From: an uncultured Lachnospiraceae bacterium
GTDB lineage: Bacteria; Bacillota; Clostridia; Lachnospirales; Lachnospiraceae
NCBI GenBank assembly: GCA_947566645.1
Contig: CANOKL010000017.1
Coordinates: 1 to 64,000 of the forward strand
Direction: 5' to 3'
Length of the DNA stretch: 64,000 nucleotides
Shown piece after piece: positions 52,743-62,524 of the stretch. A model generated the notes under the pieces. It ran no database searches and had not been told where the DNA came from. It saw only the letters and a list, made by a program, of their open reading frames with translations. Numbering within the stretch: the stretch's first letter is position 1; the number at the start of each line of letters is the position of its first letter. The position numbers and the translations under genes are program-made.

Positions 52743-53957
52743 AAACAATTCATTTCCTATAATATAAGAATTTCCTCCCCGGAGGCTGGGATCAAGTGTT
52801 GTTGAGCGTTTTTTTTCGATTGGAGTTAATTCTACTTCGGGTATTTCATAAAAATGAAAGTACTGCTCAATATCTTTATGCAGAAGCGAGAAAAATTCAT
52901 TTGAAAAGGGCAGCTCATCTCCAATTACAATCTGGTGAGGTGAGAATATGTTAATCAAAATAATCAGCAGCTGTGAAAGTTCATAAGCGACTTCTGTGTA
53001 GATCTGTACAGCCAGTGGATCGTCTGAGTTATATGCATGAAATAGATCGTGGTAGGTAAATTCCTGCAATTGTGCAAGCGAAGAGTCAGGAAACTGGCTG
53101 CATAATTTTTTCGCACGTTCTACAATTGGTGCGATAGTCAGAAGCTCGGTAACACTTTTTCGTTCGCCGTCTGAGGCACTCTTGATATAAATATTTTTCA
53201 GGGAATCTGCCGTAGAAAAGGCGCCCTGATATATATGGCCGTAATGTAAGAAGCTCATGTCTACGGATGTGCTGACGGACAGATATAATACAATCTTTTC
53301 TTCTGCATTCTGGAGTATATTTGCATGGTATAGCCAGTATAGTACAAAATCAGCAGTTCGTTCAATATAAACCGGATATGAAAAAGTAGAACGAAAATAA
53401 TCCCCAATATTAATTCTCTTAATTGTCGGAGAGAACGGTTCATAATATTCGCAGGTGTCAGGCGTGAATAGAAAACTGTCATGAACTCCGATTGAGATTC
53501 CCAGTATCGTCAGATTGCCGCTGAGAATGATAAATTGTTCAATTTTACTGGAAATCTGAATTAAAGTCTGAGAAAAATTTTCATATGTATGATAAGAAAT
53601 TTTTTCAAAAGTAATACAATCTGAATTAATATCAAATAGGCCTACGACATAATAGGAAGAGGTAATGCGGATATTGATTGTGCAAAACTTTTTCTGTATG
53701 AGCCGGAGGCCTTTGACTCTGCGTTGGTTTTCTCTTTCAATAAATCCACATTCTTCAACGATATTATTCCTTAAGAATTCATTGATGATAATTGTAATTG
53801 TTGCAGGCTTCAGGCTGCTTAATTCTGCAAGTCTGATACGGGATATGACTTTATGGCGCTGGATAAGATTTAAGATTAATTTCCGGTTATTGATCTGTAC
53901 ATTTGAAATATTTTGTCCCTGGTGTTTCGGAGGATTTAAGAGGTAATCTGTGAACAT
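52719..53957 (-). CDS. ROK family transcriptional repressor of the polyol operon
   Basis: A 412-residue NagC/XylR-type regulator: N-terminal winged helix (RKLILNLIQRHKVISRIRLAELSSLKPATITIIINEF, about 25-60) followed by a degenerate ROK sugar-binding domain. The kinase zinc motif CxCGxxGC is missing, which fits a regulator. It diverges from the polyol operon, with two identical operator-like boxes in the 497-base gap. The last residues LGTGHF are encoded by the palindromic repeat. The gene is noticeably A/T-richer than its neighbours. Confidence 0.88.
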   Translation of the reverse strand: MFTDYLLNPPKHQGQNISNVQINNRKLILNLIQRHKVISRIRLAELSSLKPATITIIINEFLRNNIVEECGFIERENQRRVKGLRLIQKKFCTINIRITSSYYVVGLFDINSDCITFEKISYHTYENFSQTLIQISSKIEQFIILSGNLTILGISIGVHDSFLFTPDTCEYYEPFSPTIKRINIGDYFRSTFSYPVYIERTADFVLYWLYHANILQNAEEKIVLYLSVSTSVDMSFLHYGHIYQGAFSTADSLKNIYIKSASDGERKSVTELLTIAPIVERAKKLCSQFPDSSLAQLQEFTYHDLFHAYNSDDPLAVQIYTEVAYELSQLLIILINIFSPHQIVIGDELPFSNEFFSLLHKDIEQYFHFYEIPEVELTPIEKKRSTTLDPSLRGGNSYIIGNELFKLGTGHF

Positions 53958-54062
53958 AAGCTGGCTCCTTGTACAATAATTGTTCGTGTTTTTCCGTCTA
54001 TAATAATGATAAGTTACTTTTTGGAAACTGTCAATAAAACTTTGTCAAAAAAAGTTATATAT

Positions 54063-54080
54063 TTAATTATATAAAATTAA
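54063..54080. promoter_or_regulatory. Operator-like box 1 for the ROK repressor
   Basis: TTAATTATATAAAATTAA, near-palindromic with TTAATT/AATTAA arms, 106 bases upstream of the ROK gene. Identical to box 2. The rest of the 53958-54454 gap is A/T-rich with no other clear feature except the promoter. Confidence 0.6.
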
Positions 54081-54331
54081 AAAAAGCCATTTATACGTGG
54101 AAAAGACGAGAATAATTCTATTTTGAAAGAAATTTTGGCGAAAATATACTAATACATACGGATAAATAAGAATTAGACCGTAAAATCGAATAAAAGGTGT
54201 TTGGAAAAGTATTTTTATTATAAGATTCGTAAAAATATAGTGCATATTGCAAAAAAATGATTTGTATTATGACTAAAAATGTCTGTTAGATTGGTGAATT
54301 TGTTGTAAATAATATTGTAATAAGAGAAAAA

Positions 54332-54360
54332 TTGTGAAAATGCACAAAAGTTAATATTAA
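54332..54360 (+). promoter_or_regulatory. Putative promoter of the polyol operon
   Basis: TTGTGA and TATTAA separated by 17 bases, 94 bases before the first gene; box 2 lies downstream of it, a position suited to repression. Confidence 0.4.
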
Positions 54361-54407
54361 ATATAGTATATTATTCCCATTTACAGACACGCATTTCTTG
54401 TGTTAAA

Positions 54408-54425
54408 TTAATTATATAAAATTAA
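54408..54425. promoter_or_regulatory. Operator-like box 2 for the ROK repressor
   Basis: Exact 18-base copy of box 1, 29 bases before the dehydrogenase start and 345 bases from box 1. Two such sites could allow looping across the divergent promoter region. Confidence 0.65.
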
Positions 54426-54454
54426 AATAACATACGAAAAGGAGGAAAACGATT

Positions 54455-55513
54455 ATGAAAGCAGTTGTTCTATGTGGAAAAGGACAGGTGGAGTACAGGG
54501 AAGTCGAAAAGCCGGTATGCGGTGATGATGATATCATCTTAGAGGTAAAAGCATGCGGCATATGCGGCAGTGACCTGCATTTCTATTATGGAAGAATGGA
54601 TCCCCTGGGACCTGTGCCTTTTACGATGGGCCATGAGTTTGCCGGAGTGATTGCGGAAGTAGGAAAGAACGTGGATCCCTGCTGGAAGTCTGGCGACCGT
54701 GTAGTATCTGAGAACACCGGAGATGCCTGCGGAACATGTGCGGCATGTTCGAAGGGCGATTTTGTTGCCTGTGCGCACAGAGAGACAATGGGCTGCTCCA
54801 TGGACGGAGGATTTACCAGTTATGTAAAGATTCCGGGAAAGCTTTTAAAGTTTTATAAGAACTGCCTGTGGAGAATTCCAGAAAACATCAGCTTCCAGGA
54901 GGCAACCCTTATGGATCCTGCTGCGAATGGCTATAATGCAGTCATCCAGCAGGGCGGACTAAAAGCCGGGGAGATTGTAGTGGTATACGGCGTCGGCGCG
55001 CTGGGCCTTATGTCGATTGCAGCGGCGAATCTGGGGGGAGCTTCTAAAATTATTGCAATCGGCATGCATTCTGACAGGAAGTCGCGGGAAGCGGTCGCAA
55101 GAAAATATGGAGCGACACATTTCCTTGCGTCTGACGAAGAGGATGATATGGTGAAAAAGGTCTGGGAGATTGCTGGTGAAGATGGAGTTGCACTGACAAT
55201 TGATGCAGCCGGACATCCGTCAATTACGGAGACAGCCATCAGGTTCACAAGAAACGAAGGAGCGATTGTGCGGATCGGAATGAGTTCCCTGCCCTACAAC
55301 TGCAGCCTGGATTCATTTGCCATGAAGAACATCCGCATTATGGGACATATGGGATACAACCAGGAGTCCTGGAGGAACTGTCTGGCACTGGCGGAATGCG
55401 GGAAATTGGACCTGAAGTCCATTATATCCTGCGAGCTGCCTCTGGAAGAATATCACAAAGGGTTTGAAATGTCCAGAAAACAGGAAGCTGCGAAGGTGAT
55501 ATTAATTCCCTGA
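54455..55513 (+). CDS. Zinc-dependent sugar-alcohol dehydrogenase (MDR family)
   Basis: A 352-residue medium-chain dehydrogenase. Catalytic zinc ligands start with C37 in CGICGSD and the GHE histidine; structural zinc cysteines in CGTCAACSKGDFVAC; NAD-binding loop YGVGALG. It resembles sorbitol/threonine-type dehydrogenases and probably oxidises a polyol to a ketose as the first step of this operon. AAAAGGAGG precedes the start. Confidence 0.9.
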   Translation: MKAVVLCGKGQVEYREVEKPVCGDDDIILEVKACGICGSDLHFYYGRMDPLGPVPFTMGHEFAGVIAEVGKNVDPCWKSGDRVVSENTGDACGTCAACSKGDFVACAHRETMGCSMDGGFTSYVKIPGKLLKFYKNCLWRIPENISFQEATLMDPAANGYNAVIQQGGLKAGEIVVVYGVGALGLMSIAAANLGGASKIIAIGMHSDRKSREAVARKYGATHFLASDEEDDMVKKVWEIAGEDGVALTIDAAGHPSITETAIRFTRNEGAIVRIGMSSLPYNCSLDSFAMKNIRIMGHMGYNQESWRNCLALAECGKLDLKSIISCELPLEEYHKGFEMSRKQEAAKVILIP

Positions 55514-55532
55514 TCAGTAAAGGAGAAATACA

Positions 55533-57038
55533 ATGAGTGGTTATGTACTGGAATTAAAAGATGTAGTTAAGACGTTTGGCGGAGTCACAGCGCTTAACAA
55601 AGTTACATTCCGGCTGAAAAAGGGCGAAGTACATGCATTGATGGGTGAAAATGGCGCCGGGAAATCCACACTGATTAAAACGATTACCGGAGTGCATAAG
55701 CCGGATTCCGGAGAAATTCTGTACAATGGAAAAAAAGTGGAATTTCATTCCTCCCAGGATTCTGCAAAGATCGGTATCGCGGCAGTATACCAGCATGTTA
55801 CAGCTTTTCCCACACTGTCCGTAACAGAGAATATTTTTATGGGGCAGGAGATAAAAAAGAAAGCCGGCTTTTATGACTGGAAGGCCATGCGAAGAAAAGC
55901 AAAGGAGCTGCTGGCGCCGTTAAATGATTCCATAGATGTCAATATTCATATGTCAGCGCTTACTGTTGCAGAGCAGCAGACCGTAGAGATTGCCAAGGCA
56001 TTGTCCAGAAACCTCCAGGTACTGATCTTAGATGAGCCGACCGCATCGCTTACACAGCATGAGTGCGAAGAACTATATAAGACCGTCGGACATCTGAAAG
56101 AGCAGGGAGTGTCCGTGATCTTCATTTCCCACAGAATGGAGGACATGTACCGGGTAGCTTCCAGCGTTACCGTATTCAGGGACGCCAGATATATCGGTAC
56201 ATGGGATGTAGACTCTATTACAGAAAAAGAGCTGATTAATTATATGGTAGGAAGGGAACTGGAGCAGATGTACCCGGAGCGTCATGCCAGGATTGGCGAC
56301 ATAAAGCTAGAAGTACGCCGCCTGACGAGGATGGGGAGATTTAAAGACGTGTCCTTCTATGTGAGGTCCGGAGAGGTTGTTGCATTCACAGGTCTGGTAG
56401 GAGCCGGAAGAACAGAAGTTTTCCAGAGCATATTTGGGGTGGAACCGGCTGATGAAGGGGAGATTCTGCTGGAGGGAGAGAAAGTGTCCATACGTTCTCC
56501 AGGAGAGGCTTTTAAACTGGGGATCGGGCTTCTCCCAGAGGACAGGCAGCTGCAGGGACTGGTTTACGAGCTTCCAATCTATCAGAATGTATCAGCGGCA
56601 ACACAGGATAAGTTTACTTCTTTTGGAATGATGGATGTTCAGAAGGAAAAGGATGTATCGGCAAAGCTTTGCAGTAAGATTGCGCTGAAGGCAGAGAGCA
56701 TTCAGGCAACGCCGAATTCCCTGTCAGGAGGAAACCAGCAGAAAGTTGTCTTTGCAAAAATGCTGAATTGCGATCTGAAGGTCCTGATTCTGGATGAACC
56801 GACCAAAGGTGTGGATGTTGGTGCAAAGTACTCCATATACGAGATTGTAAACCAGCTGGCAGAACAGGGGTATGCCATTGTGTTTATTTCTTCAGAGATG
56901 CCGGAGGTGCTGGGCATGGCAGACCGCATTTATACCATGTATAACGGAAGAATTACTGGCGAGGTGCATATTGACGACGCGGGCCAGGAACTGCTCCTTA
57001 AGATGGCATTGAATAAGAAAGGAGAATCTGAGGAATGA
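55533..57038 (+). CDS. CUT2 ABC transporter ATPase, RbsA-like
   Basis: A 501-residue ATPase with two fused ABC domains. The first has an intact Walker A (GENGAGKST) and Walker B (LILDEPTASL). The second has the degenerate Walker A typical of the family (GLVGAGRTE) but signature LSGGNQQK and LILDEPTKGVD. It powers the two permeases downstream. Unlike the two CUT1 importers in this window, this system has its own ATPase. Overlaps the next gene by four bases. Confidence 0.95.
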   Translation: MSGYVLELKDVVKTFGGVTALNKVTFRLKKGEVHALMGENGAGKSTLIKTITGVHKPDSGEILYNGKKVEFHSSQDSAKIGIAAVYQHVTAFPTLSVTENIFMGQEIKKKAGFYDWKAMRRKAKELLAPLNDSIDVNIHMSALTVAEQQTVEIAKALSRNLQVLILDEPTASLTQHECEELYKTVGHLKEQGVSVIFISHRMEDMYRVASSVTVFRDARYIGTWDVDSITEKELINYMVGRELEQMYPERHARIGDIKLEVRRLTRMGRFKDVSFYVRSGEVVAFTGLVGAGRTEVFQSIFGVEPADEGEILLEGEKVSIRSPGEAFKLGIGLLPEDRQLQGLVYELPIYQNVSAATQDKFTSFGMMDVQKEKDVSAKLCSKIALKAESIQATPNSLSGGNQQKVVFAKMLNCDLKVLILDEPTKGVDVGAKYSIYEIVNQLAEQGYAIVFISSEMPEVLGMADRIYTMYNGRITGEVHIDDAGQELLLKMALNKKGESEE

Positions 57039-58018
57039 AACATGTGTTGAAAAATAGAAACCTTGGATTAATTGTGGGAATTGTAGTGATGCTGATAGCA
57101 GCATGGTTCTTAACCCCGCAGTTTTATGGAATGTCTACCTTTGCGTCAATGATACGAAACAACTGTGTTTATGCATTCCTGGCTGTTGCAGAGATGCTGG
57201 TGATTATGTCAGGCGCCATTGATCTGTCAGGACCGTCGGTACTGGCCTTTACAGCCTGTGCGACCACACTCCTGTATCGCAATATTCCGGGAATTCCTAT
57301 GTCTGTGCTGATACTTCTTGCGATTCTGATGGGAGTCTTCTGCGGAGTGCTGAGCGGACTGGTGACATTTTACTTTGATGTACAGCCTATGATTGCCACA
57401 CTGGGCACCAGCTATATCATCAGGGGAATTACATACTTTATGACCGGAAAAGGGCAGCAGATGCTACCCAATTATTACACAGAGGAATTTAAAAGGATAG
57501 CGACGGGCAAGATTCTGGGGCTTTACAACATTATCTGGGTAACCATCCTGATTCTGATACTGGCAGGCATCTTTCTGAACTACAGGCAGCAGGCGAGGAG
57601 GATGCTGGCAATCGGAAGTAATAAGGAATCTGCACAGGTGGCGGGGATTAATGTAAGGCTGACCGGACTGAAGGGCTATATGATTGCAGGGGGGATCTGC
57701 GGACTGGCAGGCATTATGTATGCAGCGAACTATTCCATGTGCCTTTATTCAAGTGCAGAGGGCTTCGAGATGACAGCAATTGCGACCTGTATTCTCGGGG
57801 GCGCAGCCATTACAGGGGGAGAGGCAAGGATCAGCGGTAATATTCTGGCGATTCTTCTGATGACGATCATTACCGTATTTATCAGTATGCTTCCAGGCTT
57901 AAGTATCTGGGCGGATGCGATTCAGGGCATCATCATCATAGCAGCCGTGCTTCTGAATATTTTCATGGCAAAAAGCAGTGAGAGGAATGAACTAAAAGAA
58001 AGGGGGCAGAGGATGTAA
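57035..58018 (+). CDS. CUT2 ABC permease 1, RbsC-like
   Basis: A 327-residue permease of the ribose/AI-2/rhamnose transporter family with about eight to ten hydrophobic segments; GSNKESAQVAGINV is the conserved cytoplasmic loop. ATGA overlap with the ATPase gene and one-base overlap with the next permease point to translational coupling. Confidence 0.92.
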   Translation: MKHVLKNRNLGLIVGIVVMLIAAWFLTPQFYGMSTFASMIRNNCVYAFLAVAEMLVIMSGAIDLSGPSVLAFTACATTLLYRNIPGIPMSVLILLAILMGVFCGVLSGLVTFYFDVQPMIATLGTSYIIRGITYFMTGKGQQMLPNYYTEEFKRIATGKILGLYNIIWVTILILILAGIFLNYRQQARRMLAIGSNKESAQVAGINVRLTGLKGYMIAGGICGLAGIMYAANYSMCLYSSAEGFEMTAIATCILGGAAITGGEARISGNILAILLMTIITVFISMLPGLSIWADAIQGIIIIAAVLLNIFMAKSSERNELKERGQRM

Positions 58019-59046
58019 TGATTGCTGGAAAGAAGATGTTAACAAAGAAACAGAAGGCAGGCCGTTTCTTGATCCGGTGGGAAATGCTTCTTATGTATCT
58101 ATTGATTGTGCTGAATCTGGTGCTCCTGATTATGAGGCCTGACCTGTACTTAAAACCAGGTACACTTGCTTCCATGATCCAGTCAGGACTAAATATCTGC
58201 CCCATGGTTCTGGGAATGAGCCTGATTATGATGATGGGGGATGTGGATGTTTCCTGTACAGCCAATATGGTGGTATGCGCCTATGCAACGGGAAAGCTGA
58301 TGGAAGGAGGCATCCCGCCGGCTATCGCAGTGCCTGCCGGACTGGCAGCCTGTATAGTACTGGGTGCTGTGAACGGATTTCTGGTTGCATACATGGGAAT
58401 GCCTGCAGTTATCACAACGATTGCTACCAGCCTTCTTTACCGGGGAATGGTAAGAGTTGCACTGGGGACAAATGTTCTGCGCGTATTTCCAGATTTCTAC
58501 AGCACCGTTATGTGGGAGGAGGCTGCCGGAATTCCGGTCTGCATGATTCTTTACCTGCTGATGGCGGCAGTGTTTGTAGTGATTCTGCACAAATCCCGGT
58601 ATGGCCGTGCATTGTATATGATTGGCAACAACGCAACGACGGCGGAATATTCTGGCATGAATGTCCGCAAAATCAAGATGATTACATTTATGATCATGGG
58701 CTTCATGTCAGGCCTTGCATCCATATTTTATATTGGAAGATTAGGAGGCGGCGCACAGTCTGCAACAGGAAACGGAGAAGAGATGACAGTGATTGCCATC
58801 ACGGCACTTGGAGGGGTTTCTGCCGCAGGAGGAAGCGGCGGGATCTATGGGCCGGTCATTGCTACATTTATTATGGCAGTACTAAAGTATTCTCTGAGTC
58901 TGCTTGGGATGGATGATAATGGAAGAAAGATCTTTATCGGTATTATTCTGATTGTTGCAGTCATTGTTACCAGCACAGAGAGGGGCATTATTGACGACCT
59001 GAAGGAAAATATGCGCAAAAAAAGGCAGGCGCGGTATAAAAACTAA
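58018..59046 (+). CDS. CUT2 ABC permease 2, RbsC-like
   Basis: A 342-residue permease, paralogous to the preceding one (loop IGNNATTAEYSGMNV). Two distinct permease subunits occur in rhamnose (RhaPQ), AI-2 (LsrCD) and some polyol transporters, while ribose systems use one. The basic tail (KKRQARYKN) is cytoplasmic. Confidence 0.92.
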   Translation: MIAGKKMLTKKQKAGRFLIRWEMLLMYLLIVLNLVLLIMRPDLYLKPGTLASMIQSGLNICPMVLGMSLIMMMGDVDVSCTANMVVCAYATGKLMEGGIPPAIAVPAGLAACIVLGAVNGFLVAYMGMPAVITTIATSLLYRGMVRVALGTNVLRVFPDFYSTVMWEEAAGIPVCMILYLLMAAVFVVILHKSRYGRALYMIGNNATTAEYSGMNVRKIKMITFMIMGFMSGLASIFYIGRLGGGAQSATGNGEEMTVIAITALGGVSAAGGSGGIYGPVIATFIMAVLKYSLSLLGMDDNGRKIFIGIILIVAVIVTSTERGIIDDLKENMRKKRQARYKN

Positions 59047-59115
59047 GAATCGGAACATGTGGCTGTGAGGGCACAAAACAGTTATTAAAAGTGAACAAAA
59101 ACGGAGGGAAATTTC

Positions 59116-60273
59116 ATGAAAAAACGAGTATTGTCAATGTTAATGGTAATGGCACTGGGAGCCGGAATGCTGGCAGGATGCGGAAAATCAGGGGGAAACA
59201 CGGATAATTCAGGGAAAGCACCTGGTTCAGACAACGATAAAAATGTCTATGCCATTGTAGATAAGAATACAACAGAGTGGTGCATGAAGGATGTTCACGG
59301 CTTTACGGGATTCTGTGAAGAAGTAGGGTACAGCTATAAGGACGGGACTGTTGCTGAAACATCTGTATCTGCACAGGTGCAGGCAATTGATGAGTTAATT
59401 ACAGAAGGCGTGGCAGGTATAGCAATTAATGCAAACGGTGACACAGGCTTTGAACAGATTCTGAAGAAAGCACAGGAGGCCGGAATTAAGACATGCTCTT
59501 ATGATGCGCGTCTGGCTCCTGACCAGAGAGTTACGCACATCAATCAGACTACGAATGAGGACGCCGGTAAATATATGCTCAGACTTGGGGTTCTTGCGGC
59601 CCTTCGCTGTGAATATGACGAAAATGACCCGGATATGACCGCAACCCTTAAGAAGGCGCTTGAAGAATATACAGGACCAGAGATTCAGCTTGGCATAATC
59701 TCAGCAGGCGTTGATGCGCCTGTGCAGAATGCATGGCTTGTATATATGGAAGAGGAGCTTGCAGAGGATATGTATAAGGGAAAGGTAAATCCTCAGATGG
59801 ATATTAAATATGGAAATGATGATGTAACAGAATCAGGAAACCAGGCATCCGCATTTCTGGCAGAGGATAAAGTAGATGTTATTATCTGCATCTCTGGTGC
59901 AGCTCCACAGGCCTGTGTATCTGCATTTGAAGGAAGTGATACGGATATTAAGGTTACTGGCTGCGGACTGCCTTCATGGGTAGTAGACGGAATGCCTTCG
60001 GCAGATGAAGATTACTGGAGCAAATTCATTCCCCATATACTTCTCTGGGATCTGAATTACATGGGCGCAACTGCGGCAGCAGTACTGGAAGCAGCTGTAG
60101 AAGACGGCTTTGACGGAAGTGTGGGTTCGAAACTGACAATCCCTGCATTTGACAGATATGAGGAACGTACCCTGGAGGTTACAGAGTGCGATGACGGAGG
60201 CACAGAAGTTGTAATCGGCGCTCCGGTTGTATTCACACATGAAAATGTAGAGGAATGGGCCAAGATACTGTAA
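59116..60273 (+). CDS. CUT2 ABC sugar-binding lipoprotein
   Basis: A 385-residue binding protein with lipobox LAGC (C22) and a periplasmic-binding fold of the RbsB/RhaS/LsrB type (EGVAGIAINANGD, QEAGIKTCSYDARL, KVDVIICISGAAPQ). Ligand unknown; expected to be a monosaccharide or polyol. AACGGAGGG precedes the start. The 149 bases after it contain no clear terminator. Confidence 0.9.
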   Translation: MKKRVLSMLMVMALGAGMLAGCGKSGGNTDNSGKAPGSDNDKNVYAIVDKNTTEWCMKDVHGFTGFCEEVGYSYKDGTVAETSVSAQVQAIDELITEGVAGIAINANGDTGFEQILKKAQEAGIKTCSYDARLAPDQRVTHINQTTNEDAGKYMLRLGVLAALRCEYDENDPDMTATLKKALEEYTGPEIQLGIISAGVDAPVQNAWLVYMEEELAEDMYKGKVNPQMDIKYGNDDVTESGNQASAFLAEDKVDVIICISGAAPQACVSAFEGSDTDIKVTGCGLPSWVVDGMPSADEDYWSKFIPHILLWDLNYMGATAAAVLEAAVEDGFDGSVGSKLTIPAFDRYEERTLEVTECDDGGTEVVIGAPVVFTHENVEEWAKIL

Positions 60274-60422
60274 ACATAGCCCGCTTAGCCCCGGAAGTCA
60301 TGCCAGTTACAGATTGTTTTCCGGTTACGCAAGTTGGCAATACCAGACATAGCCAGGGGGAAATAGCCTGGTTTCCGGGGCGCAAAATTCCGCAGGAGAA
60401 TTGATAAGAGAAGGAGAAGAAT

Positions 60423-61589
60423 ATGAAAGCATTTGTATACGACATTCCCGTAAAGGTTTATTTTGGAGAAAATCAACTTGGAAATCTTGGACAGGAGCTT
60501 AAAAGATTTGGTACAAGGATACTTCTTACATACGGAGGCGGCTCGATTAAGAAAAGCGGTCTGTATGAGAAGGTTGTCCGGGAGATCAGAAGCGCAGGCC
60601 TGAAGCTTTATGAACTGTCAGGAGTTGAGCCGAATCCGAGGATTGAGACAGTCCGCGAAGGCGCGGGGATGTGCAAAGAGAAGCAGATTGATGCAGTGCT
60701 GGCAGTGGGCGGAGGTTCTACGATAGATGCAGCTAAATTCATTGCAGCAGGAGCATGTGCAGACTGTGACCCATGGGATTTCCTGGCAGAGGGCACGCCG
60801 GTTAAAAAGGCACTTCCAGTGATAACGGTCCTGACTCTTGCGGCTACTGGTTCAGAGATGGATCCCTATGGAGTGATTACGAATCTGCAGACAAATGAAA
60901 AATTAGGCGGCGGCGCACCTGCATTAGTTCCCAAAGTATCGTTTCTTGATCCAACAGTCACCTATACTGTCAGCAAATATCAGACAGCGTGCGGCTCTGC
61001 CGACATCCTGTCGCATCTGATGGAAGAGTATTTTGATATGAACCAGGATCTGTATATGCTGGACGGCGTGATGGAGGTGCTGATGAAAACCGTCATCAGA
61101 TATACGCCAGTAGCTTTGGAGAAACCGGATGATTATGAGGCAAGGGCGAACCTCATGTGGGCGTCAAGCTGGGCGATAAATGGGTTCGTTGTCGGCGCAT
61201 CCAAACCAGAGTGGAGCTGTCATCCTATGGAGCATGAGCTGTCTGCATTTTATGATATTACCCATGGCCTTGGTCTGGCCATTCTGACTCCCCGCTGGCT
61301 GAGATACTGCCTGGACGAGACAACCGTATCCAAATATGTACAGTTTGGCGTGAATGTATTTGGAATTGACAGATCTCTTCCGTCAATGGAGATTGCAAAT
61401 AAGGCGATCGGGGAGCTGGAGCATTTCCTGTTTGACGTAATGGGGCTGGCACGGACATTAGGGGAAGTAAATATAGAGGAAGAACACTTTAAAGCTATGG
61501 CCCAAAAGGCATGCTGCGGGAAGGAAATCAGGGGATTTAAGACGCTGACCCCTGCAGATGTTGAGAAAATCTACCAGATGTGCAGATAA
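60423..61589 (+). CDS. Iron-containing alcohol dehydrogenase
   Basis: A 388-residue family III alcohol dehydrogenase of the butanol-dehydrogenase type. NAD(P) loop AVGGGSTIDAAK; metal ligands in SADILSHLMEEYF and HPMEHELSAFYDITHGLGLAI. In this operon a plausible role is reducing the aldehyde released by the aldolase (for example glycolaldehyde, lactaldehyde or glyceraldehyde) to regenerate NAD. That assignment is inference from context. Confidence 0.9.
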   Translation: MKAFVYDIPVKVYFGENQLGNLGQELKRFGTRILLTYGGGSIKKSGLYEKVVREIRSAGLKLYELSGVEPNPRIETVREGAGMCKEKQIDAVLAVGGGSTIDAAKFIAAGACADCDPWDFLAEGTPVKKALPVITVLTLAATGSEMDPYGVITNLQTNEKLGGGAPALVPKVSFLDPTVTYTVSKYQTACGSADILSHLMEEYFDMNQDLYMLDGVMEVLMKTVIRYTPVALEKPDDYEARANLMWASSWAINGFVVGASKPEWSCHPMEHELSAFYDITHGLGLAILTPRWLRYCLDETTVSKYVQFGVNVFGIDRSLPSMEIANKAIGELEHFLFDVMGLARTLGEVNIEEEHFKAMAQKACCGKEIRGFKTLTPADVEKIYQMCR

Positions 61590-61616
61590 AATTGAGAGAT
61601 AAGGGAGGAAGAAAAA

Positions 61617-62507
61617 ATGTTAGTAACAATGAAGGAAATTCTTGACAGAGCCAGTAAAGAGAACTATGCAGTACCTGCCCCCAATGTATGCATGGAACTG
61701 GATGCAAGAGCGATGATCGAGGCTGCAGAGGACCTGAATGCCCCCATTATTCTGGATGTGGCATGGAGCACCACTCCGGATCTGGAGTTTTTTGGAAAGT
61801 ACCTGACAAAATTATGCGAAGAGTCTGCTGTTCCTATTGCAATTAACCTGGATCATGGGGCAGAATTTGCGCATGCAATTGCTGCAATCCGTGCAGGCTT
61901 TACCTCCATTATGGTTGACCGTTCCTCTGCTCCTTACGAGGATAATGTAAGGGAGGTAAAAGAGCTGGTAAAGGCAGCGCATGCAGTTGGAGTGTCTGTA
62001 GAGGCGGAGCTTGGGCATGTCGGGCAGGGAAGCCAGTATGAGACAGACCGGAATGCAGCGCTGACAGACCCCTCGCAGGCAAAGACCTATGTTGAGGAGA
62101 CTGGCGTGGATTGTCTGGCGGTCGCAATTGGAACGGCACATGGGACATATTCCGGAACGCCTTATCTGGATTTTGAACGTCTGGCTGAGATTAAAGAAAT
62201 CCTGGGGCAGGATTTTCCGCTGGTACTTCACGGAGGCTCCGGTACCGGGGATGAGGCGCTTAAGAAAGCAGCCAGAATGGGCATCAATAAGATTAATCTT
62301 GCCTGTGACCTTTTCAAATCTGCATGTGTGGGAATCGAAGAGGCCGGTTTAACCGGGAACGGCTATTATAGTGTATATGAAGTGGCAAAACAGAGTGAGA
62401 AAAACTATATGAAAAAGATGCTGAAGCTATTTGGCACAGAAGGAAAGGCCTGGAAGGTGGAGCGGCAGGCAAAAGCACATGTGATTACATCAAATGAAGA
62501 GAAATAA
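61617..62507 (+). CDS. Class II ketose-(bis)phosphate aldolase
   Basis: A 296-residue class II aldolase of the Fba/Gat/YdjI type. Zinc and catalytic motifs: NLDHGAEF, EAELGHVG, GTAHGTY, HGGSG. The segment usually reading D-G-S is VDRSSAPYEDN here, and the phosphate-binding segment is INLACDLF. These differences suggest a substrate other than fructose-1,6-bisphosphate, such as a ketose-1-phosphate giving DHAP and an aldehyde. GGGAGGA precedes the start. Confidence 0.88.
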   Translation: MLVTMKEILDRASKENYAVPAPNVCMELDARAMIEAAEDLNAPIILDVAWSTTPDLEFFGKYLTKLCEESAVPIAINLDHGAEFAHAIAAIRAGFTSIMVDRSSAPYEDNVREVKELVKAAHAVGVSVEAELGHVGQGSQYETDRNAALTDPSQAKTYVEETGVDCLAVAIGTAHGTYSGTPYLDFERLAEIKEILGQDFPLVLHGGSGTGDEALKKAARMGINKINLACDLFKSACVGIEEAGLTGNGYYSVYEVAKQSEKNYMKKMLKLFGTEGKAWKVERQAKAHVITSNEEK

Positions 62508-62524
62508 GGATTAGGAGAAACGCT

